DNA of 64,000 nucleotides, from contig CM042564.1 in NCBI GenBank assembly GCA_023630585.1, positions 18,068,242-18,132,241 of the forward strand. The letters run 5' to 3'. Both the position numbers and the translations under genes were made by a program. Shown in pieces: positions 43,453-57,098 of the stretch. The stretch is from Cranoglanis bouderius (lineage: Eukaryota > Chordata > Actinopteri > Siluriformes > Cranoglanididae). Position 1 is the first letter of the stretch. Every line of letters starts with the position of its first letter. The notes under the pieces were generated by a model. That model searched no databases and had not been told where the DNA came from. It saw nothing but the letters and a program-made list of their open reading frames with translations.

Positions 43453-45489
43453 TTTTTCATGATTTGTAATTCATTGTGTAAATGATGCAATATTAATGCT
43501 CCATATTGGTGACTTATTGTATGCTTGCTGACCCGAATGTGAAATGCAAAAATATGGAAAAACTCATGAACTTACTAACTTCCCAGAGGTCTCTAGTTCA
43601 ATATCTTTTCAACTGGATTGCAAATATGAACACCACAGTGAGGATAAATCAGCTGACTGTCATCTATCATTCACAAGCTTCCTACTAAATTAGACAACAA
43701 ATAAATGCCTTACCTGTCCTTCAAGGAAAAAAAGCGAAAATCTCATTAGTCCTAATTCCCTTTCCCTTGCAGTATATCAGACTTTTTCACGCTCTCACTC
43801 ACATCTGTTTACCTCTCTCTCTCTCTCTCTCCCTCCTGATTGGCTGCCAGGTCCCATCTGCTACTTTGTACTCGGAAATTGTTCCTGCCTAAAGCTGAGG
43901 CGTGATGACATTGGGTGTATCTGAGCTGGTGTATAATGTATAAGTACAAATTTTCCACCAATTATGATCCAACACCCTTCATACAGCGCAGACTGGGAAT
44001 TATATTTTTACTGTACTGTCACAGCAGTTCAAGAACATCAATAATCATATCAAATAATCATATTTGTCTTCATATTTAGCAAAAACAATCATATGTACTG
44101 TAGCTTTAATATCATGCACAAATCCCTGAGGTAAATGAAAACCTTTGAAATATGAGGCAATAATTGTTGGATTAAAAAAATAATCAAAATTCAAAAGTAG
44201 CTGGGTGAGTGGTTGCTTTTAAAGGAGATGTGTAAACACAGCTGACACTTTGTCTAAGCGAAAAAATAAAGGGAAAACTTCCTCCCACCCGCCAAAGCTT
44301 TACTGACTCTGGCATTTCTCCAACCAGGGAAAAAAAGTCATCTCTACAAGCCAACAAGAGTTAAGTGATATTCCAGAGATGTTATTGATAGGCAAAAGTA
44401 CATATTCCCAGGGTTGACATACCATAACAAGAAATGCATACACATAAGGAGAACAATGCCTTATTATATAAGTGATTATAAAAATAAGACTCAAAAAATC
44501 TGTTTCTCTCATTTTTGGAAATATCTGGACCAAAATAGAAATCAAATCTCTTTCCAAGTAACCTTTGATTGAAATAGTTTATAGCAGGATATTCTGCATG
44601 TGTAAAGAATATGTAAGGTGTGCCATTTGTCTCTAAACAGAGGTTCATGTTCGCAAGCACTTCCCTGCTAATTTGGCAGTCTAGCCAGGTGTGGAGGCTC
44701 TATATGTGCTGGTTAATCCAGAACAGAAGCTCCTAATATTGCCTTTAAAGCTTATTTTACACACGGACCTTCTTTCAGCTCCAAATCCCAGGCAGAAAAA
44801 TACAGTTCAGGGCTGGAACAAAGACATAAAAGCAGTTTACCAGATGTTAAAGTTAAATTATTATTGCTCTGGCTAACAGCAGGGGGGCGCTGCTTTTCTT
44901 ACTACACAATATAAGATGAAGTGTTTCCATTTTTGTCCCTGGAGGAGTATTATGGTCCAATTGTTTGGGCATTTTCTCCAGCTATATACATAATTCAGAA
45001 CTTTCTGTTCGATACTGATTTACAACTGTTTCAGCTTCCAGTCTGGATCTACATTCTCTCTCTGTTTTCTAAAATCTACCTAAAAACATTCCATATTTGG
45101 TAGCTGGATTTAATTATGGCAGGAAGAGATTTTATCAAACTAATACTGTAGATCTTCAACAGATCCCTTACTGTTGTTATTTTTTGCTTTTTAATTTGAA
45201 CCGTCTGTGACTTCCAGAAGTTCTTTAAAGATATATCGTTCCCTCTGCATATTTCAAATATGTGCAATAACTCAGGAAATTGTTTAGGGGAAAAAACACA
45301 TTTTTTTAGCCCCCCAACCCCCCACCCCCCACATAGCTTGTAACGTATAAAAACCCATTCCAAATTTCATCTCTAATACATTGTATCACCAAACATATCA
45401 TATTTCAATTTCCATTCTCACTGTGCTATTAGGCACTCTGCTCAGACAGGGGGAGTTTACAGAATAGAAATGGTGGAATATAATTTATG
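43453..45489. other. Non-coding stretch
   Basis: Contains a short (CT)n at 43813-43831. Minus-strand frames at 44300-44660 and 45076-45363 look weakly like decayed LINE protein, but I could not place them. Confidence 0.35.
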
Positions 45490-45491
45490 TA

Positions 45492-47046
45492 CAGCCGTGG
45501 CCAAAAGTTTTGAGAATGACACAAATATTAATTTTCACAAAGTCTACTGCTTCAGTGTTTTTAGATCTTTTTGTCAGATGTTACTGTTACTGAAGTATAA
45601 TCACAAGCATTTCATAAGTGTCAATGGCTTTTATTGACAATTACATGAAGTTTATGCAAAGAGTCAATATTTGCAGTGTTGACCCTTCTTTTTCAAGACC
45701 TCTACAATTCACCCTGGCATGCTGTCAATCAACTTCTGGGCCACATCCTGACTGATGGCAGCCCATTCTTGCATAATCAATGCTTGGAGTTTGTCAGTTT
45801 GTGGGTTTTTGTTTGTCCACCCGCCTCTTGAGGATTGACCACAAATTCTCAATGGGATTAAGGTCTGGGGAGTTTCCTGGCCATGGACCCAAAATGTCGA
45901 TGTTTTGTTCCCTGAGCCACTTCGTTATCACTTTTGCCTTGTGGCAAGGTGCCCCATCATGCTGGAAAAGGCATTGTTCATCATCAAACTGTTCTTGGAT
46001 GGTTGGGAGAAGTTGCTCTCTGAGGATGTTTTTGTACCATTCTTTATTCATGGCTGTGTTCTTAGGCAAAATTGTGAGTGAGCCCACTCCCTTGGCTGAG
46101 AAGCAACCCCACACATGAGTGGTCTCAGGACACTTTACTGTTGGCATGACACAGGACTGATGGTAGCGCTCACCTTTTCATCTTCGGACAAGCTTTTTTC
46201 CAGATGCCCCAAAAAATCGGAAAGGGGATTCATCAGAGAAAATGACATTACCCCAGTCCTCAGCGGTCCAATCCCTGTACTTTTTGCAGAATAGCAGTCT
46301 GTCCCTGATGTTTTTTCCTGGAGAGAAGTGGCTTCTTTGCTGCCCTTCTTGACACCAGACCGTCCTCCAAAAGTCTTCGCCTTACTGTGCGTGCAGACGC
46401 ACTCACACCTGCCCGCTGCCATTCCTGAGCAAGCTCTGCACTGGTGGTGCCCCGATCCCGCAGCTGAATCAACTTTAGGAGACGGTCCTGGTGCTTGCTG
46501 GACTTCCTTGGGTGCCCTGAAGCCTTCTTCACAACAGTTGAACCTCTCTCCTTGAAGGTCTTGATGATCTGATAAATGGTTGATTTAGGTGCAATCTTAC
46601 TAGCAGCAATATCCTTGCCTGTGAATCCCTTTTTGTGCAAAGCAATGATGGCTGCACGTGTTTCCTTGCAGGTAACCATAGTTAACAGAGGATAATTTCA
46701 AGCACCACCCTCCTTTTAAAGCTTCCAGTCTGTTATTCTAACTCAATCAGCATGACAGAGTGATCTCCAGCCTTGTCCTCGTTAACACTCTCACCTGTGT
46801 TAACGAGAGAATCACTGACATGATGTCAGCTGGTCCTTTTGTGGAAGGGCTGAAATGCAGTGGACATGTTTTTTTGGGATTAAGTTCATTTTCATGGCAA
46901 AGAGGGACTTTGAAATTAATTGCAATTCATCTGATCACTCTTCATAACATTCTGGAGTATATGCAAATTGTCATCATACAAACTGAGGCAGCAGACTTTG
47001 TAAAAATTAATATTTGTGTCATTCTCAAAACTTTTGGCCACGGCTG
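45492..47046 (-). mobile_element. Tc1-like transposon (family K), copy 1
   Basis: TA at 45490-45491 and 47047-47048. Ends cagccgtggccaaaagtttt, inverted at the right border, with inverted repeats of about 200 bp. It is nearly the same as the copy at 57099-58665, so both belong to one family. Confidence 0.95.
45664..46679 (-). pseudogene. Tc1-like transposase pseudogene (copy 1)
   Basis: ATG at 46679 gives MVTCKETRAAIIALHKKGFT, a helix-turn-helix domain, and RTVRRRLLEDGLVSRRAAKK. Compared with the second copy, an extra T in a T-run near 46312-46317 shifts the frame after KPLLSRKKHQG. An AGA-to-TGA change breaks the region before KGERYHQSC, and a 2 bp deletion near 45800 shifts the end after KRRVDKQKPTN. 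The catalytic boxes FSDES, FQHDGAPCHKAK and SPDLNPIENLW are still readable. Confidence 0.9.
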
Positions 47047-47048
47047 TA

Positions 47049-47153
47049 TTATCACAAATATGTACTTTTAGATGAATGTTAATGGTTAAATATTAAATGC
47101 CAATATAATGTTTGACTATAAAGGGAATGGGTTATTATATGATTACAAAGTTG
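47049..47153. other. Short spacer between Tc1 copy and MITE
   Basis: AT-rich sequence without features. Confidence 0.4.
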
Positions 47154-47155
47154 TA

Positions 47156-47406
47156 AAGTGGTGCTTGAAAGTTTGTGAACCCTTTAGAATTTTCTATATT
47201 TCTGCATAAATATGACCTAAAACATCATCAGATTTTCACACAAGTCCTAAAAGTAGATAAAGAGACCCTAATTAAACAGAAGAACCAAAAATATTATACT
47301 ATGTATAATATTATACATAAATATGACCTACAAAAAATCTGATGATGATTTAGGTCATATTCATGCAGAAATTTCTAAAGGGTTCACAAACTTTCAAGCA
47401 CCACTG
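47156..47406. mobile_element. 251 bp Tc1-derived MITE
   Basis: TA at 47154-47155 and 47407-47408. The ends (a)agtggtgcttgaaagtttgt and, inverted, cagtggtgcttgaaagtttg continue through gtgaaccctttagaa and atatgacctaaa. The inverted repeats are about 75 bp with almost no interior and no coding. It is a typical deletion derivative of a Tc1-like element. Confidence 0.85.
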
Positions 47407-48057
47407 TATTTACAGAAAACCACTTAGTTTTGGGGATATGTGCAGCCTGTGGGCCCTCAGAATCATCTCAAAGGCATGTTTTTAATGAGTCACACCAGAC
47501 TGAGTCCAGTGTCCTCAGAGACACGGCCTTTATGACAAAATACTGAATTCTCAGGCTGAGCAGTGACAGGCTTATCCTCTTGTTATGGTTACAGACATTC
47601 CATAATATTACAGAGATTCTGAGTTCTACCCAGTTTCTCTAAAGTACTGTAGTTCTGTGTGATTATTTAATACTCCAGTGTGATATCGTTGAACATGATG
47701 TATGCTAAAATTACACAACAGATAAATGTCAAATAAAGATACTGAACAACAGATAACGGAATCATAATCATAGTGAAATTTTAAGAAGCAGAAATGTTTC
47801 TCTGAAAGCACAGTGAATAAGAGGGTAGAAGTAAGAGTCATATTACTTCTGCTATTAATTACTCACAGTCATAAAGTATCTCCATCTTTTCATACATTTA
47901 CGCTAAAATCACTATATATCCAGCCCCAAAACTCATTATTCATTTAATGCTCTCATTCATAGATGATTGATTTGGATCAGAGCCAACTGGCTATCCTAGC
48001 ATTTCAATCACATGATTTTTCTGTTGCAGTCACCATGTTTGGGTATATCTCCAAATA

Positions 48058-48305
48058 TGCACCGAACAGCCAAAACATTAAAACTACCAGCCTAATATTG
48101 TGTAAGTCACACTTGTGCTGCCAAAACAGCTCTGACCCATTGAGGCATGGACTCCACAAGACCTTTGAAGGTGTGCTGTGTTATCTGGCACCTACATTGG
48201 GCACATGAGCATCAGAACCGGACCATGGAGAAATGGAAGAAGGCAGCCTGGTCTGATGAATCGTTTTTCTTTTACATCATGTGGATATGCTTACCTGGGG
48301 AATAC
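48058..48305. mobile_element. Scrambled Tc1-like remnant with inverted halves
   Basis: 48058-48195 reads, on the minus strand, like a transposase end and terminal repeat: outer end aacagccaaaacattaaaac, and minus-strand text near tggagtccatgcctcaatgg. From about 48196 the + strand reads a different, internal part (gggcacatgagcatcagaac, then ggcagcctggtctgatgaat, the first-Asp region). The two pieces of one family are thus in opposite orientation. Confidence 0.6.
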
Positions 48306-49077
48306 AGAATAAATGAAAATTAATGAAGCACAGATACAATAACATTGATGCAGTCAGTCCCCTATTTGGTCCTCAAAATGATGTGACATCACATGAAATG
48401 CAAGGATAGAACAAAAACTGATGATCCTTTTGCACCTGACAAACCAGCTCTCTTTGTATAGCAACGAACTTGCCGATGTGACCCAGAGATCCTAAAGACA
48501 AGTTACACATTCATGTGGCAAGCCACTGGAATGCACACAGTAGATTTTGTCCTCGCAATCCCCAACTATATCTGTCTCCTTTGTGGCTTCTAAGGATATG
48601 CTAGCATCTCCCCCCAAAAGCACTGTGTAACAAAAGTGGCAACAAATGAGGCCACCATCACTCCACCCAAGCTACATTGCGGTGAAGCTGGGAGAAAGAA
48701 AGAGAGAGACAATTACACCCAGTGAGGCTGTCCATCACCGTGCCTCATCCAGCCAAACCCACACAGGGCCCGTCACCATTTAGTGTAACCCACGGAATAC
48801 CATAATGAGCACATAGCTGTACTTTTCGCTCTGTGGGAAGACAGCAGCACCAGAATGGGACCAATAAAAATAGCAGCTTTTGCCACAACGGTTTACAAGT
48901 TGTTATTCCCAGCTAAGCTGCAGTAACTCATCTTCTCCCTGACTGGAAACTAAGATTCATCTTCACAGTCACAGGATCTATGGATTGATCCATGCATTTT
49001 TACTGAGCAAAACATTGATCATCTACTGTACAGTTTACATCTCAATCACACACACACACAGGTCAGTGGATGACAAC
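48306..49077. other. Non-coding stretch
   Basis: No gene recognised. Confidence 0.4.
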
Positions 49078-49275
49078 ATCCACTTATTTTCACTAAGCAC
49101 TTTATCCTGGTCAGGGTCATAGTGGATCCAGAGCCTATCCAGGAACACTGGAATCAAAGTGGGAATATACCCTGAATGGGATGCTTTTCATGCACACACA
49201 TTCACACATTCATTCATTCACACAGTTTAGCCAGTCCACCTAGTGGCCTATTTTGGGTGGAAACCAGACAACCCC
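49078..49275 (-). mobile_element. Mermaid/DANA-type SINE, partial
   Basis: Reverse orientation: tttatcctggtcagggtcat, agtggatccagagcctatcc, cagtttagccagtccaccta. The head is missing after about 49275. Confidence 0.7.
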
Positions 49276-49448
49276 ACAGTATGTTCCATCATTTTACAGT
49301 CAGTTTTACAATTTTTTACAATCATCTTTTGTTTTAATATGTTAAATGATTTGATTTGACTGCCTTCAACTGTCAATAACTAAATACATCTTGTTTTGTT
49401 TTATTGTCATATACTTGTTGCATGTTCAAAAAATACCAGTTTTTTTTA

Positions 49449-49459
49449 ACACACACACA

Positions 49460-49537
<78 letters not shown>
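49449..49537. repeat. (CA)n microsatellite
   Basis: About 44 CA units with one G interruption at the start. Confidence 0.95.
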
Positions 49538-49540
<3 letters not shown>

Positions 49541-50148
49541 CTTTGATAGATCTCACAGTGAAGAGATTAATGAGATTAAATGGGACTTTGGCTCTTTCAT
49601 TAAAGACTGTTTACTGCTTCAAATGACCAGATAAAAGTGTCTTTGTATAGTAAGAACAATAGAGAAAAAGAGGAAAAAGTTGGTACTAATACAGTTGAAC
49701 ATACCGATGCACTAGTTTACACAGTAATATTAATACTCACATACAAACTCACATGTAAACTCTTTTCTGCATAGACATCAAACATAAAAGCCAAGGTCTC
49801 TATGGGTCCTGAAAGCTATCCACTGCTGCTGAAGACAAATGAATGCAGACACTTGGCTTTGCTGAAACACATTCCAAAGTGTCACTGATTAAAACTATTG
49901 GATTTCACTTGAAGGCTGTTGTTCGTGTCCCATATGGAAGGAATGCTATTTTCTCAGTTGGCCAAAGTGTTATTTTGTTTAAACTCCCAGTGCTGAAGAA
50001 TTGACCTGAGTGGAGCTGCTGTGTTGAGCATTTCCTGCCGTTTTTTCCCTGCTGGGCTCTCAGTTCTCCTGGAAGCTGAGCATAGTGTTTCCTCTGGCTC
50101 ACTTTGCACATTGCTGCTTGCATGAGGGAGGACAGCTGGAATCATCTC

Positions 50149-50264
<116 letters not shown>

Positions 50265-50630
50265 CTCAATCCTCATTCTATGATTTTGACCTATTTGTAA
50301 CCTATTTAGTGTGTTTCTGTGTTTGTTGGAGGAAGCAGGTGGGGTAAAGTAAAACGAGGAAGAAGTTGTTATGCAAGTAAGTACATTGGAACAATACTTA
50401 TTCCAATACCAATTAGGTGGATAAAGCCAGAAACAGTTTCAAAGATAGATTAAACTGGTGGCACAGATAAAAATTACTAAAAATGCTCATGAGAGAATAC
50501 AAGTGAAATGATACCAATTGGTACTACTAACTTTCATTCATTATTAGCAACATCCTGTTTAGAGAAAGTGTTTTAAATGAGAATTGTGAAAGCTTTGCTC
50601 TAAGATCTGTTACTCTAATATCTTCAGTGT

Positions 50631-51155
50631 ACACTAAATGGCCAAACATTCGTGGACATCTGACCATCATATCCATGTGCGCTTTTTGGATGTCCCATTC
50701 CAAATTTAGTCCCCCTTTGCTCATATGATAATGTCAACTCTTCTGGGAAGGCTTTCCACTAGATTTCGGAGCATGGCTGTGGGTATTTGCTCATTCAGCC
50801 ACTATAGCATTAGTGAGGTCTGGCACTGATGTTGGCTGAGGAGGCCTGGAGTGCAGTCAGCATTCCAATTCATCTTGGTGTTCAGTGGGGTTGAGTTCAG
50901 GGCTCTGTGTAGGCAACTCAAGTTCTTCCACTGCCAACCTTGGCAAACCATGGCTAACCCCTCTCATTGTACACAGGGACATTGTTATACTGGAACATTT
51001 TGGGCCCCTTAGTTCCAGTGAAGGGAAATTCTAATGCTACAGCATACAGGCATTCTATATAATTGTGCGCTACCAGTTTTGTGGCAACAGTTTGGGGAAG
51101 GTCCACATATGTTGTGATGGTCAGGTGTCCACACACTTTTGGCTATATATTATAT
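50631..51155 (-). mobile_element. Tc1/mariner-superfamily remnant, short
   Basis: Imperfect inverted ends: acactaaatggccaaacatt with tggacatctgaccatca, and the mirrored tgatggtcaggtgtccacac with acttttggc. The + strand text tcttctgggaaggctttcca, ctagatttcggagcatggct is the reverse complement of the C-terminal part of a transposase frame also seen forward at 62560-62600. It is a deletion derivative of about 525 bp. Confidence 0.65.
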
Positions 51156-52304
51156 AGTATACACACTACACAAGCTTCTTGAAGATACTGGCTAAAATAT
51201 CTTAAAAAATACACATGCAGCCACACATACTGCAATAGAACACCATCCAAGTCCACCTCCCATGGTGTTAGCATAATTTAGTGTTGACAGTAGAAACAAG
51301 GGCACCTATTGAAAGAGTCAACCTGTCTCCCCCAAAAACACATGTTCATAGTTAGCAGGCATTTGGAGAAGGGCAGCCTCACTTCTGCTTTGTATTAGCT
51401 TTCCCAAGTACACAGAGATACAGTGCATGAGAAGAGGTAAAAAAAACAAAAACAAAAACAAATCCCAGATGAATTAACTGACTCAGAAGACTCAGGGATA
51501 CGAATCACAGATGATTGCTCTCAATAACTGCCTTTTTCTCTAGCAATGAAAGGAAGAGTGTTTTACAGACTAAGAGTTACCTACTGTGAGCTAGAAGTTA
51601 AAAAGGAGTTTAAAAATACCTTTTTAGATTTTTTGGATACACTCATGATCAGTCACTTGTGCCTAGATTCTTCCCCTCACAATCAGGATTTGTCAATGGA
51701 TTGATCAATTTTATGATCCAACAAGCAAATCACTTGCACTCGGAATGCCAGCAGACACATAAATATACACACACACACGCACACACACTGCATATGGCGT
51801 ATCTGTAATTATGGCAGCTCAGACACAGCCCTCCGGTGATAGAAGCAATAAATCAGCACATGGAACTCCTCAGAGAACTGAGGACAGTCATATTGTACAC
51901 ATACACATTGTTGGAAGCGGAAAGACCTCGTAGGCAGGGACACGGAGGATAAAACAGCACGGACCCTACAAAGGCAGAAGGCTTTCATTGACTGAGTCTG
52001 CATCTGGGCCTCTGTATAATAGAATCAGTGAAGCTTTGGGGTTGAATAGAGGATAGTGCCCCGGAATGGGGCACTGGATAAACCAACTACAAAGACAGTC
52101 CTCTACAGAAACCCACAGGGAATAAACAGCCTTTAGTTCTAACCCTGACATGTTTGTCAATTACACAGGAGATGATTCACTTTAAGAGAGCTGTGTCCAT
52201 TGAAACTGGAGTCTTTCTTGGACTGCAACCAGTATGCATCACAGAGCTAATGGATACAACTAGCTTGTTAGTGTTCGTGAGGATTCATTACCTAAATGAA
52301 CAAA
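51156..52304. other. Non-coding stretch
   Basis: No gene recognised. Confidence 0.4.
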
Positions 52305-52306
52305 TA

Positions 52307-53556
52307 CAGTGTAGTGAAAAAATATTTGCCCCATCCTGATTTCTTTTGGGTTTTTTTTTGTACATCTCATACTAAATAGTGCTAGATCTTCAAACAAGAT
52401 ACAACATAAAGGCATCCTGAGTAAACACACAATGCAGTTTTTATTATTATTTTTTTTTATTGAAGTAAAAAAAGTTATCCAACACCTACCTATGAAAAAT
52501 GAATTGTCCCCTTAAACTTAAAAGCTGGTTGTGCCACCATTAGCAGCAATAGCTGCAACAAAGCGCTTCTGATAACTGGAAATCAGTCTTTCACAGCACT
52601 GTGGTGGAATTCTGGCCCACTCTTCTTTGTAGAACTGCTTCAGTTCAGCCACACTGGAGGGTTTTCGAGCATGAACTGCCCGTTTAACGTCCAGCCACAG
52701 CATCTCAGTTGGTTCAAGTCAATATGTTGACTAGGCCACTCCAAAACTTTAATTTAGCTTTTTTGAGCCATTCAGAGGTGGACTTACTCCTATGCTTTGG
52801 AGTAAGTTTGCTTTTGCCTTACTGCATAATCCAGTTGCACTTGAGTTTCAGTTTACAGACTGCAGATTGGATATTCTCCTTTATGTCATGAACAGTGACC
52901 TTTATTGATGCAAGACAGGCCTGTAGGTCCTTTAATGTTGTTGTTGGCTCTTTTCTGACTTTCTGGATGAGTAGTTGCTGTGCTCTTGGAGGAATTTTGG
53001 AAGGTCTGCCACTTCTGGGAAGGTTCCCTACTGTGCCGAGTTTTTCCATTTGGAGATAATGGTTCTCACTGTGGTTCTTTGGAGCCCCAGAGCCTTTGAA
53101 ATAGCTTTGTACCCCTTCCCAGACTGATGTATTTCAATCACCTTCTTTACTTATCATTTCTGGAATTTCTTTCAACTTTGGCATAGTGTGTTACTGGGTA
53201 AGACCTTTTAACCAACTTCATGCTATTGAAAAAGGTCTATTTAAGTGTTGATTTGATTGAACAGGGTTTGCAGTAATCAGGCGTGGTTGTGTCTAGTCCA
53301 GCTGAACCCCATTATGAATACACTTTCACAGATTTGGGGAATTAGTAACTACGGGGGAAAATACATTTTCACACAGGCCCAGTTGGTATTGGATAACTTT
53401 TTTTGCTTCAATAAATAATGTTATAATTTAAAAACTGTATTTTGTGTTTACTCAGGTTGCCTTATATCTTAGACTGTGTTTTAATTTCTGAAACAATTTA
53501 GTATGAGATATACACAAAAACAGAAGAAATCTAGCAAATGCTTTTTCACAGCACTG
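52307..53556 (-). mobile_element. Tc1-like transposon, internally deleted
   Basis: TA at 52305-52306 and 53557-53558. Ends cagtgtagtgaaaaaatatt and, inverted, cagtgctgtgaaaaagcatt. It is 1250 bp, so several hundred bases short. The minus strand has a C-terminal transposase piece (KQFYKEEWARIPPQCCERLI, 52518-52703) and an N-terminal piece (NLPRSGRPSKIPPRAQQLLI, 52819-53049). The catalytic centre between them is gone. Confidence 0.88.
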
Positions 53557-53558
53557 TA

Positions 53559-55075
<1,517 letters not shown>

Positions 55076-56584
55076 CAGGTGCATCTCAATAAATTAGAAT
55101 GTCGTGGAAAAGTTCATTTATTTCAGTAATTCAACTCAAATTGTGAAACTCGTGTATTAAATAAATTCAATGCACACAGACTGAAGTAGTTTAAGTCTTT
55201 GGTTCTTTTAATTGTGATGATTTTGGTTCACTCTGAACAAAAACCAACCAATTCACTATCTCAACAAATTAGAATATGGTGACATGCCAATCAGCTAATC
55301 AACTCAAAACACCTGCAAAGGTTTCCTGAGCCTTCAAAATGGTCTCTCAGTTTGGTTCACTAGATAAGCCACAAACATTCATTGCCAAAGAAGCTGGCTG
55401 TTCACAGAGTGCTGTATCCAAGCATGTTAACAGAAAGTTGAGTGGAAGGAAAAAGTGTGGAAGAAAAAGATGCGCAACCAACCGAGAGAACCGTAGCCTT
55501 ATGAGGATTGTCAAGCAAAATCGATTCAAGAATTTGAGTGAACTTCACAAGGAATGGACTGAGGCTGGGGTCAAGGCATCAAGAGCCACCACACACAGAT
55601 GTGTCAAGGAATTTGGCTACAGTTGTCGTATTCCTCTTGTTAAGCCACTCCTGAACCACAGACAATGTCAGAGACGTCTTACTTGGGCTAAGGAGAATAA
55701 GAACTGGACTGTTGCCCAGTGGTCCAAAGTCCTCTTTTCAGATGAGAGCAAATTTTGTATTTCATTTGGAAACCAAGGTCCTAGAGTCTGGAGGAAGGGT
55801 GGAGAAGCTCATAGCCCAAGTTGCTTAAAGTCCAGTGTTAAGTTTCCACAGTCTGTGATGATTTGGGGTGCAATGTCATCTGTTGGTGTTGGTCCATTGT
55901 GTTTTTTGAAAACCAAAGTCACTGCACCCGTTTACCAAGAAATTTTGGTGCACTTCATGCTTCCTTCTGCTGACCAGCTTTTTGAAGATGCTGATTTCAT
56001 TTTCCAGCAGGATTTGGCACCTGCCCACACTGCCAAAAGCACCAAAAATTGGTTAAATGACCATGGTGTTGGTGTGCTTGACTGGCCAGCAAACTCACCA
56101 CACCTGAACCCCATAGAGAATCTATGGGGTATTGTCAAGAGGAAAATGAGAAACAAGAGACCAAAAAATGCAGATGAGCTGAAGGCCACTGTCAAAGAAA
56201 CCTGGGCTTCCATACCACCTCAGCAGTGCCACAAACTGATCACCTCCATACCATGCTGAATTGAGGCAGTAATTAAAGCAAAAGGAGCCCCTACCAAGTA
56301 TTGAGTACATGTACAGTAAATGAACATACTTTCCAGAAGGCCAACAATTCACTAAAAATGTTTTTCTTATTGGTCTTATGAAGTATTCTAATTTGTTGAG
56401 ATAGTGAATTGGTGGGTTTTTGTTAAATGTGAGCCAAAATCATCACAATTAAAAGAACCAAAGACTTAAACTACTTCAGTCTGTGTGCATTGAATTTATT
56501 TAATACATGAGTTTCACAATTTGAGTTGAATTACTGAAATAAATGAACTTTTCCACGACATTCTAATTTATTGAGATGCACCTG
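55076..56584 (+). mobile_element. Tc1-like transposon, near intact
   Basis: TA at 55074-55075 and 56585-56586. The ends begin caggtgcatctcaataaatt on both strands, with about 205 bp inverted repeats that are nearly identical (few differences, such as ctcgtgtatt against ctcatgtatt). The inner boundary motif is actatctcaacaaattagaa. It holds a single long transposase frame. It is the best preserved element in the window. Confidence 0.97.
55339..56259 (+). CDS. Tc1-like DD34E transposase, C-terminally shortened
   Basis: 306 codons, starting MVSQFGSLDK. N-terminal helix-turn-helix (about residues 12-50, FIAKEAGCSQSAVSKHVN), basic stretch GRKKCGRKR (36-44), second DNA-binding helix set (65-100), then the catalytic core. 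D135 lies in VLFSDESKF, D225 in FIFQQDLAPAHTAK and E260 in NPIENLWGIVKRK, with 34 residues between the last two, the Tc1 signature. SPHLNPIEN has His where the family usually has Asp. A TGA at 56257-56259 ends it early. The same frame then runs 14 more codons to a second TGA at 56302-56304, so the usual tail is lost. Activity without the tail is uncertain. Confidence 0.92.
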   Translation: MVSQFGSLDKPQTFIAKEAGCSQSAVSKHVNRKLSGRKKCGRKRCATNRENRSLMRIVKQNRFKNLSELHKEWTEAGVKASRATTHRCVKEFGYSCRIPLVKPLLNHRQCQRRLTWAKENKNWTVAQWSKVLFSDESKFCISFGNQGPRVWRKGGEAHSPSCLKSSVKFPQSVMIWGAMSSVGVGPLCFLKTKVTAPVYQEILVHFMLPSADQLFEDADFIFQQDLAPAHTAKSTKNWLNDHGVGVLDWPANSPHLNPIENLWGIVKRKMRNKRPKNADELKATVKETWASIPPQQCHKLITSIPC

Positions 56585-56586
56585 TA

Positions 56587-56779
56587 TATTGTAGCGTATG
56601 ACTATGCCCAAACTGATTTCTAAATTAACCCAAACGAAACATAGAAAGTTTCACCACTCAGGTGACCTAGAGTAACCCCGAGAGGCCTCCTTTGACCAGA
56701 TGCACCTTTGGGATGCAAAAGACCCACACAGGACTTACCCTTGCAGTAAAAGAAACCTTTGATGACTGAACGTCTGGGA
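56587..56779. other. Spacer between two Tc1 copies
   Basis: About 190 bp without a recognisable feature. Confidence 0.4.
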
Positions 56780-56870
<91 letters not shown>

Positions 56871-56921
56871 TCTACACACATATATATACATATATCTACA
56901 CACACATATATACATATATCT

Positions 56922-57007
<86 letters not shown>

Positions 57008-57098
57008 AGATATATGTGTGTGTAGATATATGTATATATGTATATATATGTATATATATATATATGTGTATATATATGTATATATATATATATATATA
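56780..57098. repeat. Compound (TA)n with large inverted repeat
   Basis: TA runs interrupted by acatatatctacacaca blocks (56863-56930), then TA, then the complementary tgtgtgtagatatatgt blocks (57001-57050). The whole tract can fold back on itself. The Tc1 copy at 57099 begins at its final TA. Confidence 0.9.

Noticed and set aside
44300..45363. Minus-strand frames as a decayed LINE
   Set aside because: The resemblance to LINE proteins is too weak to name a family. A profile search would be needed.
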